A stretch of 64,000 bases of DNA from the NCBI RefSeq assembly GCF_030867095.1, contig NC_081824.1, positions 144,241,433-144,305,432 of the forward strand. The letters are read 5' to 3'. This DNA is from Alligator mississippiensis. Taxonomy: Eukaryota; Chordata; Crocodylia; Alligatoridae. The notes under the pieces were generated by a model that worked only from the letters and a program-made list of their open reading frames with translations, had not been told where the DNA came from and searched no databases. How positions within the stretch are numbered: the first letter of the stretch is position 1; each line of letters starts with the position of its first letter. The position numbers and the translations under genes are program-made. Below, piece after piece: positions 14,201-26,800 of this stretch.

Positions 14201-17200
14201 GCATGATTTCTAGTCTCCTGAAACAGGTCTCAAAGAACTGGAAAATGCTGCCCATACTTTGATTTGACACTGGAAGAAAGTACTTGTGAGCACATGAATA
14301 TGCTGGCAGATGATCTGAATCAAGATGTCAAAGCTCAGGTAAGTAGGACATTTAAAACAACATAGAAAATATCGGAGGACGAAGAGAGTATGCTTGGCAT
14401 AGGAACTGCGCATGGCTGGTTAAATCTAAAGTAAGGACTTAGCTGTGTTTCTTTTGTATTGGAAATCTCTGTTACCCCAGTCTGCTTTTTCTAGAGGATT
14501 CTGAAAACCTAGGCAGAGATAATTCTATGAACGTAGATGAATTGGGTGCTTGATGTTTTTGTTCAGACCTGAGACACTCTAGAAGACATCGACTGAAGGC
14601 AGATGCTAATTCTACTGAGGAGGGATATGTGACTTTTCAGAAGCTAGCTGGTGTATTTTAAGTAGCATCTTAGGGTGTGTGCAGATGAAACAGGGGCCCT
14701 AAATTGAAGCAGTGGGTTTTTAAAATCACTGCTTCAATTTAGGGCCCTTTAAACCCCTGTGTCGTGCACACACCTGAACTTATTTGTCTGTCCAGTGTGT
14801 GGAGAGGTCCCTGGGCTGCAGGAGGGGGCTGGTGCTTCCCTCCACAGCAGCGGCAGCCCCCACCAGGCAGCACCCGCCTGCTGGCACCTGGCTCAGGCAG
14901 TCCCAGGGGGCACTGCAGCCGCAGAGGAAGCACTGGGCCCCTGTGCAGCTCAGGCAGGCAGGTAGGCTCCAGGGGAAAAAAAAATGCAGGTTCTCCGCTT
15001 TTCTTGGGCAGAGCCTGCTTTCTTGGGCTGCTGCCAGGCTGCCTGCATGGGCTTCCTGCAGAGCCCCTGAGCTGCATGGAGCCTAGTACTTTGCTCTGCA
15101 GCTGTAGGGCAGTAAACTAAAACTCCTCAGAGGAGTTTTAGTTTGCTGTGCCCTGAGTTATTTAAGGCTCATTATGCTGCTGAATTAGGTACAGCGGCTG
15201 GAATTACTGTGCAATACGCTGCTGACGCATGCAGACACCAACATCATTAAAGCGGTGCAAAAGCATTTAACTTGCTTTAAAGTGTCGTGCACATATGCCC
15301 CTCATTTCATCTATACATGGCCTTAAAGACCAGTTGTTTGAAGACTGTGAAGTGTATGTTAACAAAGCACTAGGATAGGGCAGCCAGGCTAGCATAAACT
15401 GCAAAATTCTGCAGCTTTGTATTAGCCTATGTATGAAAAATGAATTAAATATGATTATTGCATTAGGGGAACAATGCAATGTCTGTATTAAATCCAAGGA
15501 TATTTAGAGTGAGGCATATTACTGTAAGGGCTTTGTAAAAAGTTAATAAATTTAAGAGTGTGTTGAATGAGATAACCAACCCAACAAATCAGTACTTCAT
15601 AGTAGGAGTCACAAAGTCATACATCACAAAGAAAAGAGTTGCCTGTAAGAAATCTAGAAAGGTTAAGTTAGATTATCTCACGTGCAGAAAACTAGAGGAT
15701 GTAAGTCTACATGAGTGGCTGACTGCTTAACCAAGTGCTAAATGATTGTGTAGTAACTGGCGTTACTGCACTGTCTCATCACCGCAGTTATTTTTAGATG
15801 CTATTGCATAGTAGGAACAAGCTATTGTGCAGTAGCTTATTACAACTGTGCAGTAGCGTCACTGTTGCAGTTCACGCCTGGTGACATTACAGCATTGTAG
15901 CAATGAGCTACGACGCAGTAGCATCTCATGCAGATGTACCTAATGGTAGCTAAAAATAATGCAACAATTGAAATTGACTTTGCTGTGATTTTATTAAAAA
16001 AAAAAAGAAGAGGTAACAGTTTTGTGGGAAACTCAATAATTTTAATTCCATAAAATCGTTTGGGGATCAATTTTAGTGTCTTTAATAGAGAAGATCTCTA
16101 TAGTAGCAACATTTTTAAAATAAGACAGTTTAGTATCATGGAATGTGCTAATTAAGGCCCTTGGGGCTAAAAAGCTTGCACAACTTATCAAGCAGGTGGA
16201 TGCCCACTGACAGCATTATGGTTGTTATGCCTTCTGGGTGGTGCATTGGCACACTGCATTGGTAAACAACCCTACTGAAATTAAGGAATGTCCTGAACTG
16301 CTCCTGCATCATCTTTGGTCACACAGACACATATGCTGCTTTATCAAATATTTTAAGTAGAACCAGGTGTGGTTGGAATAGCTGCACAGGTTTAGCAAGG
16401 TGCATAGACACCACTTGTTGGCCTGCTTATGTCAAGAGTTGCTAGTATTTAGGAATATATGAAAAGAAGTTTTGGTAAACAAAGCTGACAGACTGTCAGT
16501 AGAAAATAAAAAACCTGGAGTTTTTGGAGGCTGTCACTTTACACAAGAAAACATCCCTGAGAGAGTACCCAGTGCTCCTGGAGCAGGGGAGGTAGGTTGT
16601 TTTTTCATTTCTGGAAAAAAGAAAATCTATTTTTTTCTGTTTGATTGCACTGCTTTTATTAACGGTGGTTCATGTGTTTACTGTAGTGTAATCTGTTTGG
16701 TGGGTGAGCAGAGACTTCAAGCTATGTTTCATCAAAGCAAGGTAAAAATAATTTTTAACTTAAGTGTGTGTACACTTCATGGTTTGTTGAAACCTTATTT
16801 TTAAACAGATGGCATATATAGGCATATATGCATGGATGAGGGGGTGAAAGGCACCTTGTTCAAATTCACAGATGACACTAAGATGTGGGGAGAAGTGGGC
16901 ACGCTGGAGGAGAGGGACAGGCCACAACCATATCTGGACAGGTTACAGGGGTGGGCAGATGAGAACAGGATGGGTTTCAATACTGACAAATGCATGGTAC
17001 TGCACCTAGGGAGGAAGAACCAGCAGCATACCAACAGGCTGGGGAACTCCCTTCTTGTCAGCACAGAGGCAGAAAAGGATCTTGGTGTCATTATTGATTT
17101 CAAGATCAACATGGGCCGCCAATGTGAGGATGTGGTCAGGAAGGCTAACCACACCTTGTCATACATCCACAGATGCATCATGAGCAGGTCCAAGGAGGTG

Positions 17201-20200
17201 ATCCTCCCCCTCTATGCGACATTGGTTAGGCTGCAGTTGGAGTGCTGCATCCAGTTCTGGGTGCCACACTTCAGGAGGGATGTGGACAACATGGAGAGGG
17301 TCCAAAGGAGGGCCACTCGCATGATCAGGGGGCAGCAGGGCAGGCCCTATGAGGAGAGGCTACAGGACCTGAACCTGTTCAGCCTCCACAAGAGAAGGCT
17401 GAGGGGGGGATCTAGTGGCCGTCTATAAACTGGCCAAGGGGGACCAGCAGGCAATGGGAGAGTCCCTGTTCCCCCGAGCACTACCGGGGTAACAAGGAAC
17501 AATGGCCAGAAGTTGAATGAGAGTAGATTCAGGCTAGATATCAGGAGGCACTACTTCACAGTCAGGGTGGCTAGGATTTGGAACCAACTTCCAAGGGAAG
17601 TGGTGCTTGCTCCTACCCTGGGGGTCTTCAAAAGGAGGCTAGATAATCACCTAGCTGGGATCGTTTGACCCCAGCATTCTTTCCTGCCCATGGCAGCGGG
17701 TCAGACTTGGTCTGCTCAGGTCCCTTCTGACCCTACCAACTATGAAACTATGAAACATTTTAATCATAGTGAACTAAGCAGTTAAAGAGTAGTATTAACT
17801 AAAATCTTGCTTCCTCATTAACCAAGAGGACTAAAGGATTGTGGGAAAGAATAGGAGGGGTTTTAACTTAGAGTAGAGGGCAAATTGCTATTAAAAATAA
17901 ATTATGAATATAGAGTATGCTTTTTCAAATGGTTTACAAAGCAGGGTTTAAAGCCTACACTGTGCTAAATGTGGTTTAGGGAACAAGTATGTGGACTTCT
18001 CTGTGACAAAAATATTTGCATGTATTCCCTTCCCTGTCAAAAGTATGTGACTATGTGTTTAGCTTTTCCAAGGGTTGATGTTTTGTATTGCTATTAGTTT
18101 CCTTGTTTTTCTCTAATATATGAAGTTCTAGTATACTATTTTATTTTAAACATAAAAGTAAACCATTTTGTCTTTGTGGGAAAAAATGTTCAGTTGTTGT
18201 CTGCATGCTTTAAAAGCACCTAACGATAACCATAATAATTGCCAAGGATATGAATTACATGGATGTTTTATCTGTGTGTTGTACTAATGTCATTCACAGT
18301 TCTGCTGATGCAAGAGAAGACCTTCAGCTTGAGTGTCAATACATGGAAAAGGAAAGAGAAGAAGGAAAGAATTGTTAGAAAAAGAAAATTTATCAACACA
18401 AGCATATAGTTGAACAATGGAAAAGATATGATTGCTTTATTTTTTTGTATATTTTATTTAAAAGCAGACTCCTTTTTGTAAAAATGAGGTAGGGGGTGTG
18501 AGAGAGAGAGAGAGAAGGAGAGAGAAATTGAGAGGGGTGTGGAGTTAGTTTTCTTATGAGGTTTTTTTTTTAATTATGTTTGATCTAAGTAAGTCTGCTG
18601 ATATCATAGATAAATCTCCAGATTCAGCAGCGTTGGAGCTTCCAAAGGCCAGGAGGCTCATTCCAAAATCTTTAATACCAACACCCCAAAACAACATGGA
18701 CATTTGGCCTGAGGGCCTTGTTACACCTTACACTGTGAGCCAAACAAGTGTTGATTGACTTGCTGCTAGCTTGAAGTGTGGAGAAGTCACACCTTCAACC
18801 TGAGTGGCCCATCTATGAGGAGTGGCCACACCTTAATGGAACAGGAGCTGGGTTGCATGGATCAGAGATAATCCTGCTCTGGTGTGGTGTAACTTTGAGC
18901 CACATAATAAGTGCTTTAAGCCACTTTAATGTGTTAATGTGCAGACAGTCCAGGGGTTAAGAGCTCCAGGAGCTGCTCAGAATAGGAAGTGTAACAATGT
19001 CTTGAGAATCAGAAACACTTAACACTTCCTCTGATGACAGAATTAAAAAAAAAGGAAAACCCTGGCCAAAAAAGTCTATGTAAACACCACTTTGGTTCTC
19101 CAGAAACCCATAATAAAGTTGAGAGAAGGAATAAAGAAAATCACAGTTCCAAAGCAAATGCTTTAGGAACTGTGAATAAAAAAAAATCCATGGACTGCAA
19201 ATTCCCATGGTTTAGTAAGGTCTTCTCATGAACTATATGAAAATATTGGCAAAATATTTTCTCTCTCAAGAGATGGCTACTCATTTGTTAAAGCTTCTCG
19301 AAGATATAAAGAATATTGACATGTATTACTTTGTATATGTGTATTTCAGCGCATATGCCTGTAGGGTAAAGTTTTTATAGTGCCAAGTTAAGCAGTTAAC
19401 TGGCAAAGTATAATGGGAATTTGGATCATGTCAGTAGCCTAATCTTTGTATTTTAAGCACTGTTAAGGAAAGGTCCTTTTCCTGTATGCTGAACCAAATG
19501 AACTCTGTGTATCTTTCACTTCTATTTTTTCTTTTAAGTTTGCCAGTTAGCTACCAGTAAGAATAATTTGTATGCTTTCTGTTATGTTATTTTTAATACA
19601 CTTTTCTATCAATGTAAACATGTAAATGAACTAATAATATAGGATTTTAATCTGAAAACAAATTTAGCTATAAAAAGGATTGACTGAAAATATGTGCTCA
19701 GCTGAATTACTTCTTGTTTGGGAGTTATCACATGTGTTGTGGTGGCAATGTACCTCAACAGACCTCTTCCTGCATTGTATAAATATTTCATTATAGTCTT
19801 AATCAATAGTCCAATTGAATTACTCTGGTTTGGTTGCCTGAACTTTTTAAACCTAACTCAATAAGACACTTTAAAAAGGGAGCGGGTAGGTGCTGTTGTC
19901 TTAGAGGCTACTACTTTGGGTGGCAGAAGGAAGTCTCCAGCATGTAAAAATATATATAATACTTTAACAAAATGTGAACACTTTTCATCAGCTCATCTGT
20001 AGTTTTAAATAAAAGGATCAAAGGGTGATGCTCAAAATAAGCAGTATCTAAAATGTGCCAAGGCTTAGCAGGTGAGGCTGAGAGTGACTGAGCACCCCCC
20101 CCTAGTGGATGTAACTGTTACAAGTACCAGTGTACCAGGCTGTAGTGTTTATGCACACTCTTGCCAGTGATGACCCTAGCACCAGCTGGGTGGCAGCAGG

Positions 20201-20766
20201 CAACAATATATATTAGCAATCGCAAAACGAGTGTATTGACAGACTTGTAGAAGGAGAATCCAACAATCCTGAAAAAATGAATGCATAAAATCCCTCAAGG
20301 TTACTATGGAGCTAGCAAAGAACAGACAGAGAGAGCTTAGGACTATGTTGCATTATGAGGCATTTTGCTTTGTTAACTTGGGCAGGTGTTGGGGGCAGTG
20401 TGCGCCATGCACAACAAATGTGTGATAGTATGGATGCCCAGATCTGCATGGGTTTAAACAGCTGTGTTTGGAAGGAGGCAGATTTACTAAACCTTTGTTC
20501 ATAGTAAGAAAATAAAGGAGTGTACTGAATACAGATTTCCTAAGTCAAGTCAGTAACTTGCTACAGAGTAATACAGAGATAATGAGCCATTAGGCACAGC
20601 ATTTCCCTGTCAGAGTAATAGTTCATAGTTATAAGATCCCTTTCTGTGCAGTTGATTTACATATTGTAATAAGAAGGTTTTAGTAGATTTAAGCAATGAT
20701 GGTTGTGATCATTTTTAAGTTGGGGACTAGTGTATCTCAGGATGCTTGATACATTATACATTCCAA

Positions 20767-20820
<54 letters not shown>

Positions 20821-23800
20821 TGTGTGTATACCATGCAAATGTGTGCAAGATATCAGTCTAGATAGCAGGGAGACCTGGTGGGAACTTAAAGGTATAGAAT
20901 ATCCTGTGAACTTTGTCAGGACCTTCATGGCTAAGCAGCTTGTGGGCATACATTTGGTGGGAAAGCTGGAAGTAAAATTCATAGCTCACAGAGGCAAGCT
21001 AATGAGTGTGAAGGTGAATGCCTTGAACTTTAATTTTATCAATGCTTTAAATTTCTTACCCATGAAACTGGCAAAGATGCCTCGGGCATTGCATTTTGAA
21101 GGGCTTGGAGACTATTTTCAGCATTCATTGCTGAAGTTGGAGGGGAGAGTGTTAAACTGAAGATCTGACTTGCTCAAGGGACAGGGGATTGTAGTCAGAA
21201 TATTGCCAGAGCACATATGGAAGACTATAGGAGGAACAGACAGGGACCTTTCTTAGGTAAAGAACAGTTTCCTCCATCCTTGGACCCCAGGGATTTTGTT
21301 TTTAGGGTCTTGGACTAATGCTATCTGTCTCTATTAGAAGCCTATAGCCAATAAGCACTACTAATTTTACCAGTTGGTACCTATAGGCAAACAAGGGTGA
21401 TGAATACTCATTAGGATCCACTGAAATAATTGGTGACAACTTTGTCTCCTTTTTGAAGTACTTTGTAACTGCCAAAGTTAAACTATACCTTCTACAAGGA
21501 TTATTTTGGCCCCTGTTCATTGTTAAGGTAGATACCAGAATCACTGGTCCCTTTGTGTCTGCTGTGCAGCATCTAAACAGCAGCAGCATTGCACATCCAG
21601 GCTTGATGAAATGAGGGCCATTGCAGTCATCTGCTATAGGGTGGAATCACAAGTAGTTATGAAGAGGGGGCACAGGTTGGTAAGACCTTACACAATCTGG
21701 AATTTTCTTTAAAACTCATAATGTGTTGTCTCAGCATGCCAGATTTAACCTCTGGCAGAAGCATGATGTGTCCACATTTGATGTCTGACATGCTGACATG
21801 GAAAAGCAAAAGCAGTGCATTAGTGATCACCATAAGAAAGAAGACCTTAATTTACACAGAGATCAAATTGAGGCAAGCCTAGGTAAAAAGCAATTTTCTA
21901 ACTTGTTTTTAAATTCCTTTTAAGAAAATTCTGGATAGAGTTCAAGCCTAACATCAGGCTTGTGAGAAATCCTGACAAACTTTTTGAGAGCCCCTTATCA
22001 GGTTTCTTTCTGCAAGTGAATTGATTATGAAACCATTTGTGTATTCATAAGGAGGCATTCTGAAATCACCAGCATGTTCATGACTGTATTCACCACTGCT
22101 TATGCTCATTTAGAGATGCATATTCTATTGGACAAGGCCTAGCAATATTGCCTGCTCCATAATACAGACTAAGGTATTTGAAGGTTGTGAGGGATCCTCC
22201 TTTGCAGAATTATTTAAGGGACAAGACAAGCAAGATCTCACCACACCAGTAGTACATTTACTAAGTTTGTGAGACATATTGGAAAGATCAGGTTTGAAAG
22301 CATGAAAGGTCAGTCTAAGAGTATTGCCTAGACCCTGTGCAACCCCCACAATCATAGACACAGAAGGGACCTTGAGGTTGGCAACCTCTGGTCCAGACTG
22401 GATTCAGCTAAGTGAAGGTATCTGGTTTGGAAGCAGCAATCCTGTGGTGGTAGGTGCCAGGTCAGGAGCACAGCACTGGCAAGAAGTGTTTCATCTTCAG
22501 AACCAACTGTGCTAATTTGGCCCAGCTTAAAAGCATTGCTGCAGACTACCTACATGCAGGTGTCTGTATTCCTAACAAGAAACACAATGATGTTCTTGAA
22601 ACTCCTCCTTACCTTATTCTCCAGGTAACCTGTTCCTATCTTTTTAAGTTTGATGTTATTTTCCGTTTTTCTTGCCTACATCTCCCTCACTTCCTTGTTC
22701 TACCCTAACCTTAATCCTGTGCACTGGATCCAGTATGTGGGCCAGTCTGTGGGTCTAGTCCAGCCCACAGACTGGTCCTGAGCCCCTCATTTGGCTCATG
22801 GGACCAGATGGCTTCGGCCCCTGTACTGTGTGTCCCCTGCACCAGACAGGCTCCATATACCTCATGCAGTGCACAGGGCTGGTCTGAGACCCACAGACAG
22901 CACTGTGAACTGGATAATAAAGATCAGTCCAGTTTATGGGCTATACTTTTGAAACCCCTGCCTTAAAGGACACAGAAAACAATTGATTCACTGTCCTCTT
23001 TATAACTCTTTTACATATTAGAAGTCTGATAGCCTGCCCCCTCCAAACCGTATCATCTTTTTTTCCTACCACAACAGACTCCCGTGGAAACCCAATAAAA
23101 ATGCCTGAAGGAGACAGCAGGGTATGAGAATTGATTTACTGTCAGTTTCTTTTTCAAATGTGGGTCTGCTGACTGAAAACGTATCTAGTGGTGTGACAAG
23201 AACGTTTGAAAGCTACTTATTAAGGCCTCCCAACAGAAGGAAGATTATATTACGTTCATCCTCTGAGTTAAAAGCAGTAATTTCTGAAATACTTCTAAAT
23301 GTCATAAAAGAGAAACAGTACTGACACAAAAACAAGCATCTCCCCTGAAAAAGACACCCAAATGCATAAAAAGTATGTGTAATACTGAGCAGTTACCTAG
23401 GCTCAAAAAGACAGAACAAAAGACAGAAAGAAAGCTTGTGAAACAGTTTGGGGAGTTCATTAACGTAGGGCGCAGACAGAAAGGACAATTTTTGCCCGCT
23501 CTGGCCACAAAAAGCGGTCTATAGCTGTGACCCAACACAAGTGCATGGCTGTAGACCACTTCAAAAATGGCCAATCAGGTGAAAATCTGAACCTTCATTG
23601 TATGAAGGTTCAGGTGAAGATATTTCAAAACAGAGAGTCTTCCGTAACTTGTGTCTGCACTGCCTGCCAGCCTCCAAGGTGTTTTCAGAATGGGAGCGGG
23701 GAAAGAGAGTGGAGGGAGTTTGGTTTGGGTTTTTTTTCAGCCCCGGCTGGAGGGTGTGGTGGGTGTACTGGACCAGCCCCCCCCCCTCCGGGGGTGGGTA

Positions 23801-26800
23801 GGACTCCAAATCACCCATCCCCCCTCCAGTGCCGACTGGGGAACCCCTAGAACAATCTCCCTCTGCTCCCTTTCCCGCCTCCCATTCTGAAAACAGCTGG
23901 GAGAGCAGTGGCCTCAGCTGTCTCAGAGGCCATGACATGGTACCGTGTGTAAGAAAGTTTCCTTTGCGTAAAGAACCATTGATAAAATACTAGCTATACA
24001 GGGTCCGTGTTCACATGTGGCCAAACAGGATGTTTCTTCTCTATTGTCTCTATAACATAATCAAAAAACCTTTTACTCGGTCATATTGACAGTGACATTT
24101 GCGAAACATATGGTTGTTATTAGGTTATTAGGTTTTATAAAAAAGCAATTCATTCTTGATCTGGAGATGGGACAAAGGGCAAACAAGGTATAACCCTATG
24201 TGAACTCCCTGTTAGCAGGGCACATTCTTTATCAGCCATCTATACCACATTCCTATACTCTTCCCTGCTCTTCCCAGTTTCAGAGTCCAAGTTCAGTGGG
24301 TCACTTCACCAGACGCATACAAGCAACAAAACTAATACCATACTGTTTTAACCTGATGAGTTTTTAAGTTTGAGTTTCCACTGAGGGCTTTTTTACTCAT
24401 GGAGATAGCAATAACTGCTTTAGCTAGCTTGTCCCCTGGTTAGTAATGTATCTGCCTGTGAAGATACTAACCAGCATTATCCCTGCAGGTTCTACAGGTA
24501 TGTAATACATTTTCGCTAACAGTTCCTCCTGTGTGTGATTAAATTTAATGTGAGAATGGTAGTTTCACCTACACCACTAACACAGCAAAAAAAAAAATCA
24601 TTAAAATATATTTTATTAACCAAATGTTGGAACACAACAGATATCTTTGAAAAATGGACATAAGGACCCATGCTGTGACAGGATTAGGAATTTGCAGGCC
24701 TCTCTGTCCTTTCACATGACACATCTTTGTCCTGGACAAAAACATCTGATGGAACCTAGATTCATCCTCACAGGACTACCTACATGCAGATTTCCAAAGG
24801 CCTATAGAAAAGCAGCATCCAGTTTTCAAATATATCATACTTACTCAAATAGAAGATGGCCCTGATGATAAAATGACCCCCAAAATTATCCCTATGCCAA
24901 CTGTGGGGGAGGGGGGACTCGTATTTGACTAAATAGGATAATAGAAATCTGGATAAGTCATCATTTTAAAGATTTATTCAGTCTTAGTTTGTTCTATCCC
25001 TGTTCAATCTGCTTTGACTTCCAATACCCATCTACATTTTTTGTAATGTCTTGCATTCTTGAGCTTCACTGCTCTTCTTTAGATCACTTGGTAGCTCAGC
25101 GTGTTCATAAACAGTGCGCTCCAGGCTCCATTTGGGCGAAAGGTAGCAGTCATATCCCACTAGTTCTGAGACAACTTGGAGATTTTGAGCTTTAGGCATA
25201 TTAGTGTCTCTCTTGCTTGATTGCTCTGTTAATGGTAAAGGCCTTATGATGGTGGTGCGGGGATATATATTTTTTTCAGTGTTTCTCTGATGTCAGAAAA
25301 TATCTTACAGCCTTCAAGCAAGTCGGCCTCTTTCTCACCTTGAAGGCTTCCAGGATTGTAGTACTGAGCAGCTAGTTATCTGATATGTTTGGCTGGAGGT
25401 CCCATATCCCATAGCCCCCAGTACACTTCTGTTGAGGGTTGCAAGGCCTGAATCAATCTCAGCTGATAGATTCATAGAGAGACAGAATGTGGAAGGGGTT
25501 AGGGGCACTGCCCTACCCCAGAAAATAGAAACAAGCACTAATGACATGCATCCCAGTGCTTGCAACATTGAGGTAGTATCTAGTGAAGGGATTTTTGAGC
25601 CCATGCGTTACTTTGAATTGGTCTGACAGTTGTGGCTCGGGGGAAACTGTCCAATTAATGGAATGGTAACCCTGAGGTTAATATTGTCTCATTCTGTTAT
25701 CCAGTCAGAGAGAGAGAAAAGTGAAAAGCAAACAAGCAGCATAAATACCGAAATAGTAAAGTGTTGTCTTCTGAATTTCTGAAACAAGTACATTATTTAT
25801 ACTCACATTACGTAAGGATTGCAGTGACATTTTTTAAACATTACATTTTCCATTTAATGCAACAATATTCAATACCTGCTAGGCAGCAAAAAGTGCACTG
25901 GAAAAGACTGAGTCTTTAAAATCAGTAACAAGGGAACAGAGAGAGAAGATATCATCTGATCGCCTCCATAGCAGAAGTGCAACACCCACTGGTAGGAGAA
26001 CACCCCATGCAAGAAGATTAACACCATTTGAGCCTGATAAGGTAACAAATCAGTACTGATTTTCATTATTTATAGTTACAGTGCAATATTCAGAGACCTT
26101 GGTTGGGATCATAGTCCCTTTATGACATATGCTGTAGAAGAGAGCTGTGCCTGTGGAGCTTACAAACCAGAAAGACACACAACATACATGAGGAATGGGA
26201 GAAAGAGCATTAGAAAAGCAGTTAGCTCTGGTTTTGTAATGAGCTACCAAATGTTGACTTTCCACAGCTGCCTCTCAGCTTAGCCATTAGCAGAGATCCT
26301 GGTTTTCTCTGTTTAAAAATCCCAAATTCTCTGATAAAAATTGCAAGTTCTATGATTAAAACCCCTCAAATTTGTGATTAAAATGAAATGCCACTATATA
26401 TATAGGTATCAGTTGAACACAATGTTTTATCAATATATTTACTATTTTAAAGCAATTTGGAAGCCTACCAGTCCCTCAATCACTGTAATAAAGTAAATTT
26501 AAAATTTTGACATTTAATTTTGGGTTTTTGCTCACCAAGATGCAGGTCTAGCTGCCCCTTCTCCCCTGCTTTGTGGTGATGAGCCGCCCTGATATGCTGG
26601 TCCCCTGCCCTTTCCATTATCCCTCACTCCTGACTCACAGCCCGCCCCCCAGCCTTGGTGGTGCCCTTCACTCCCCAATCACAGTCCCATGCCTCCCGCT
26701 AGCTGCCAAAGCTACAGGGCCAGGCACTCAGGTTCACAGCTCCCTGCCCCCCACATCAGTGCTCGAGTCCCAGTGGCTGCTCATGGGAGGTGGCAGCTGC

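Larger units (their letters stand above)
12058..25882. other. TCP10 13.8-kb intron, repeat-filled
   Basis: This intron separates the two similar exons e and f. It contains the repeats listed separately, a GA-rich tract near 18500-18535, and otherwise unremarkable AT-rich DNA (12058-13227, 17758-20770, 20820-22729, 23966-25882). I found no further exon in it. Confidence 0.75.

Noticed and set aside
14739-15120. Three overlapping frames of about 70-118 codons
   Set aside because: They lie in the GC-rich interior of a fold-back element and overlap one another in different frames.
16832-17428. A 198-residue protein gene
   Set aside because: It is the reverse-transcriptase end of a CR1 LINE, as shown by its motifs and the CR1 tail downstream.
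20657-21160. Frames with long His-Thr or Cys-Val runs
   Set aside because: They come from translation of the (TG)n microsatellite.
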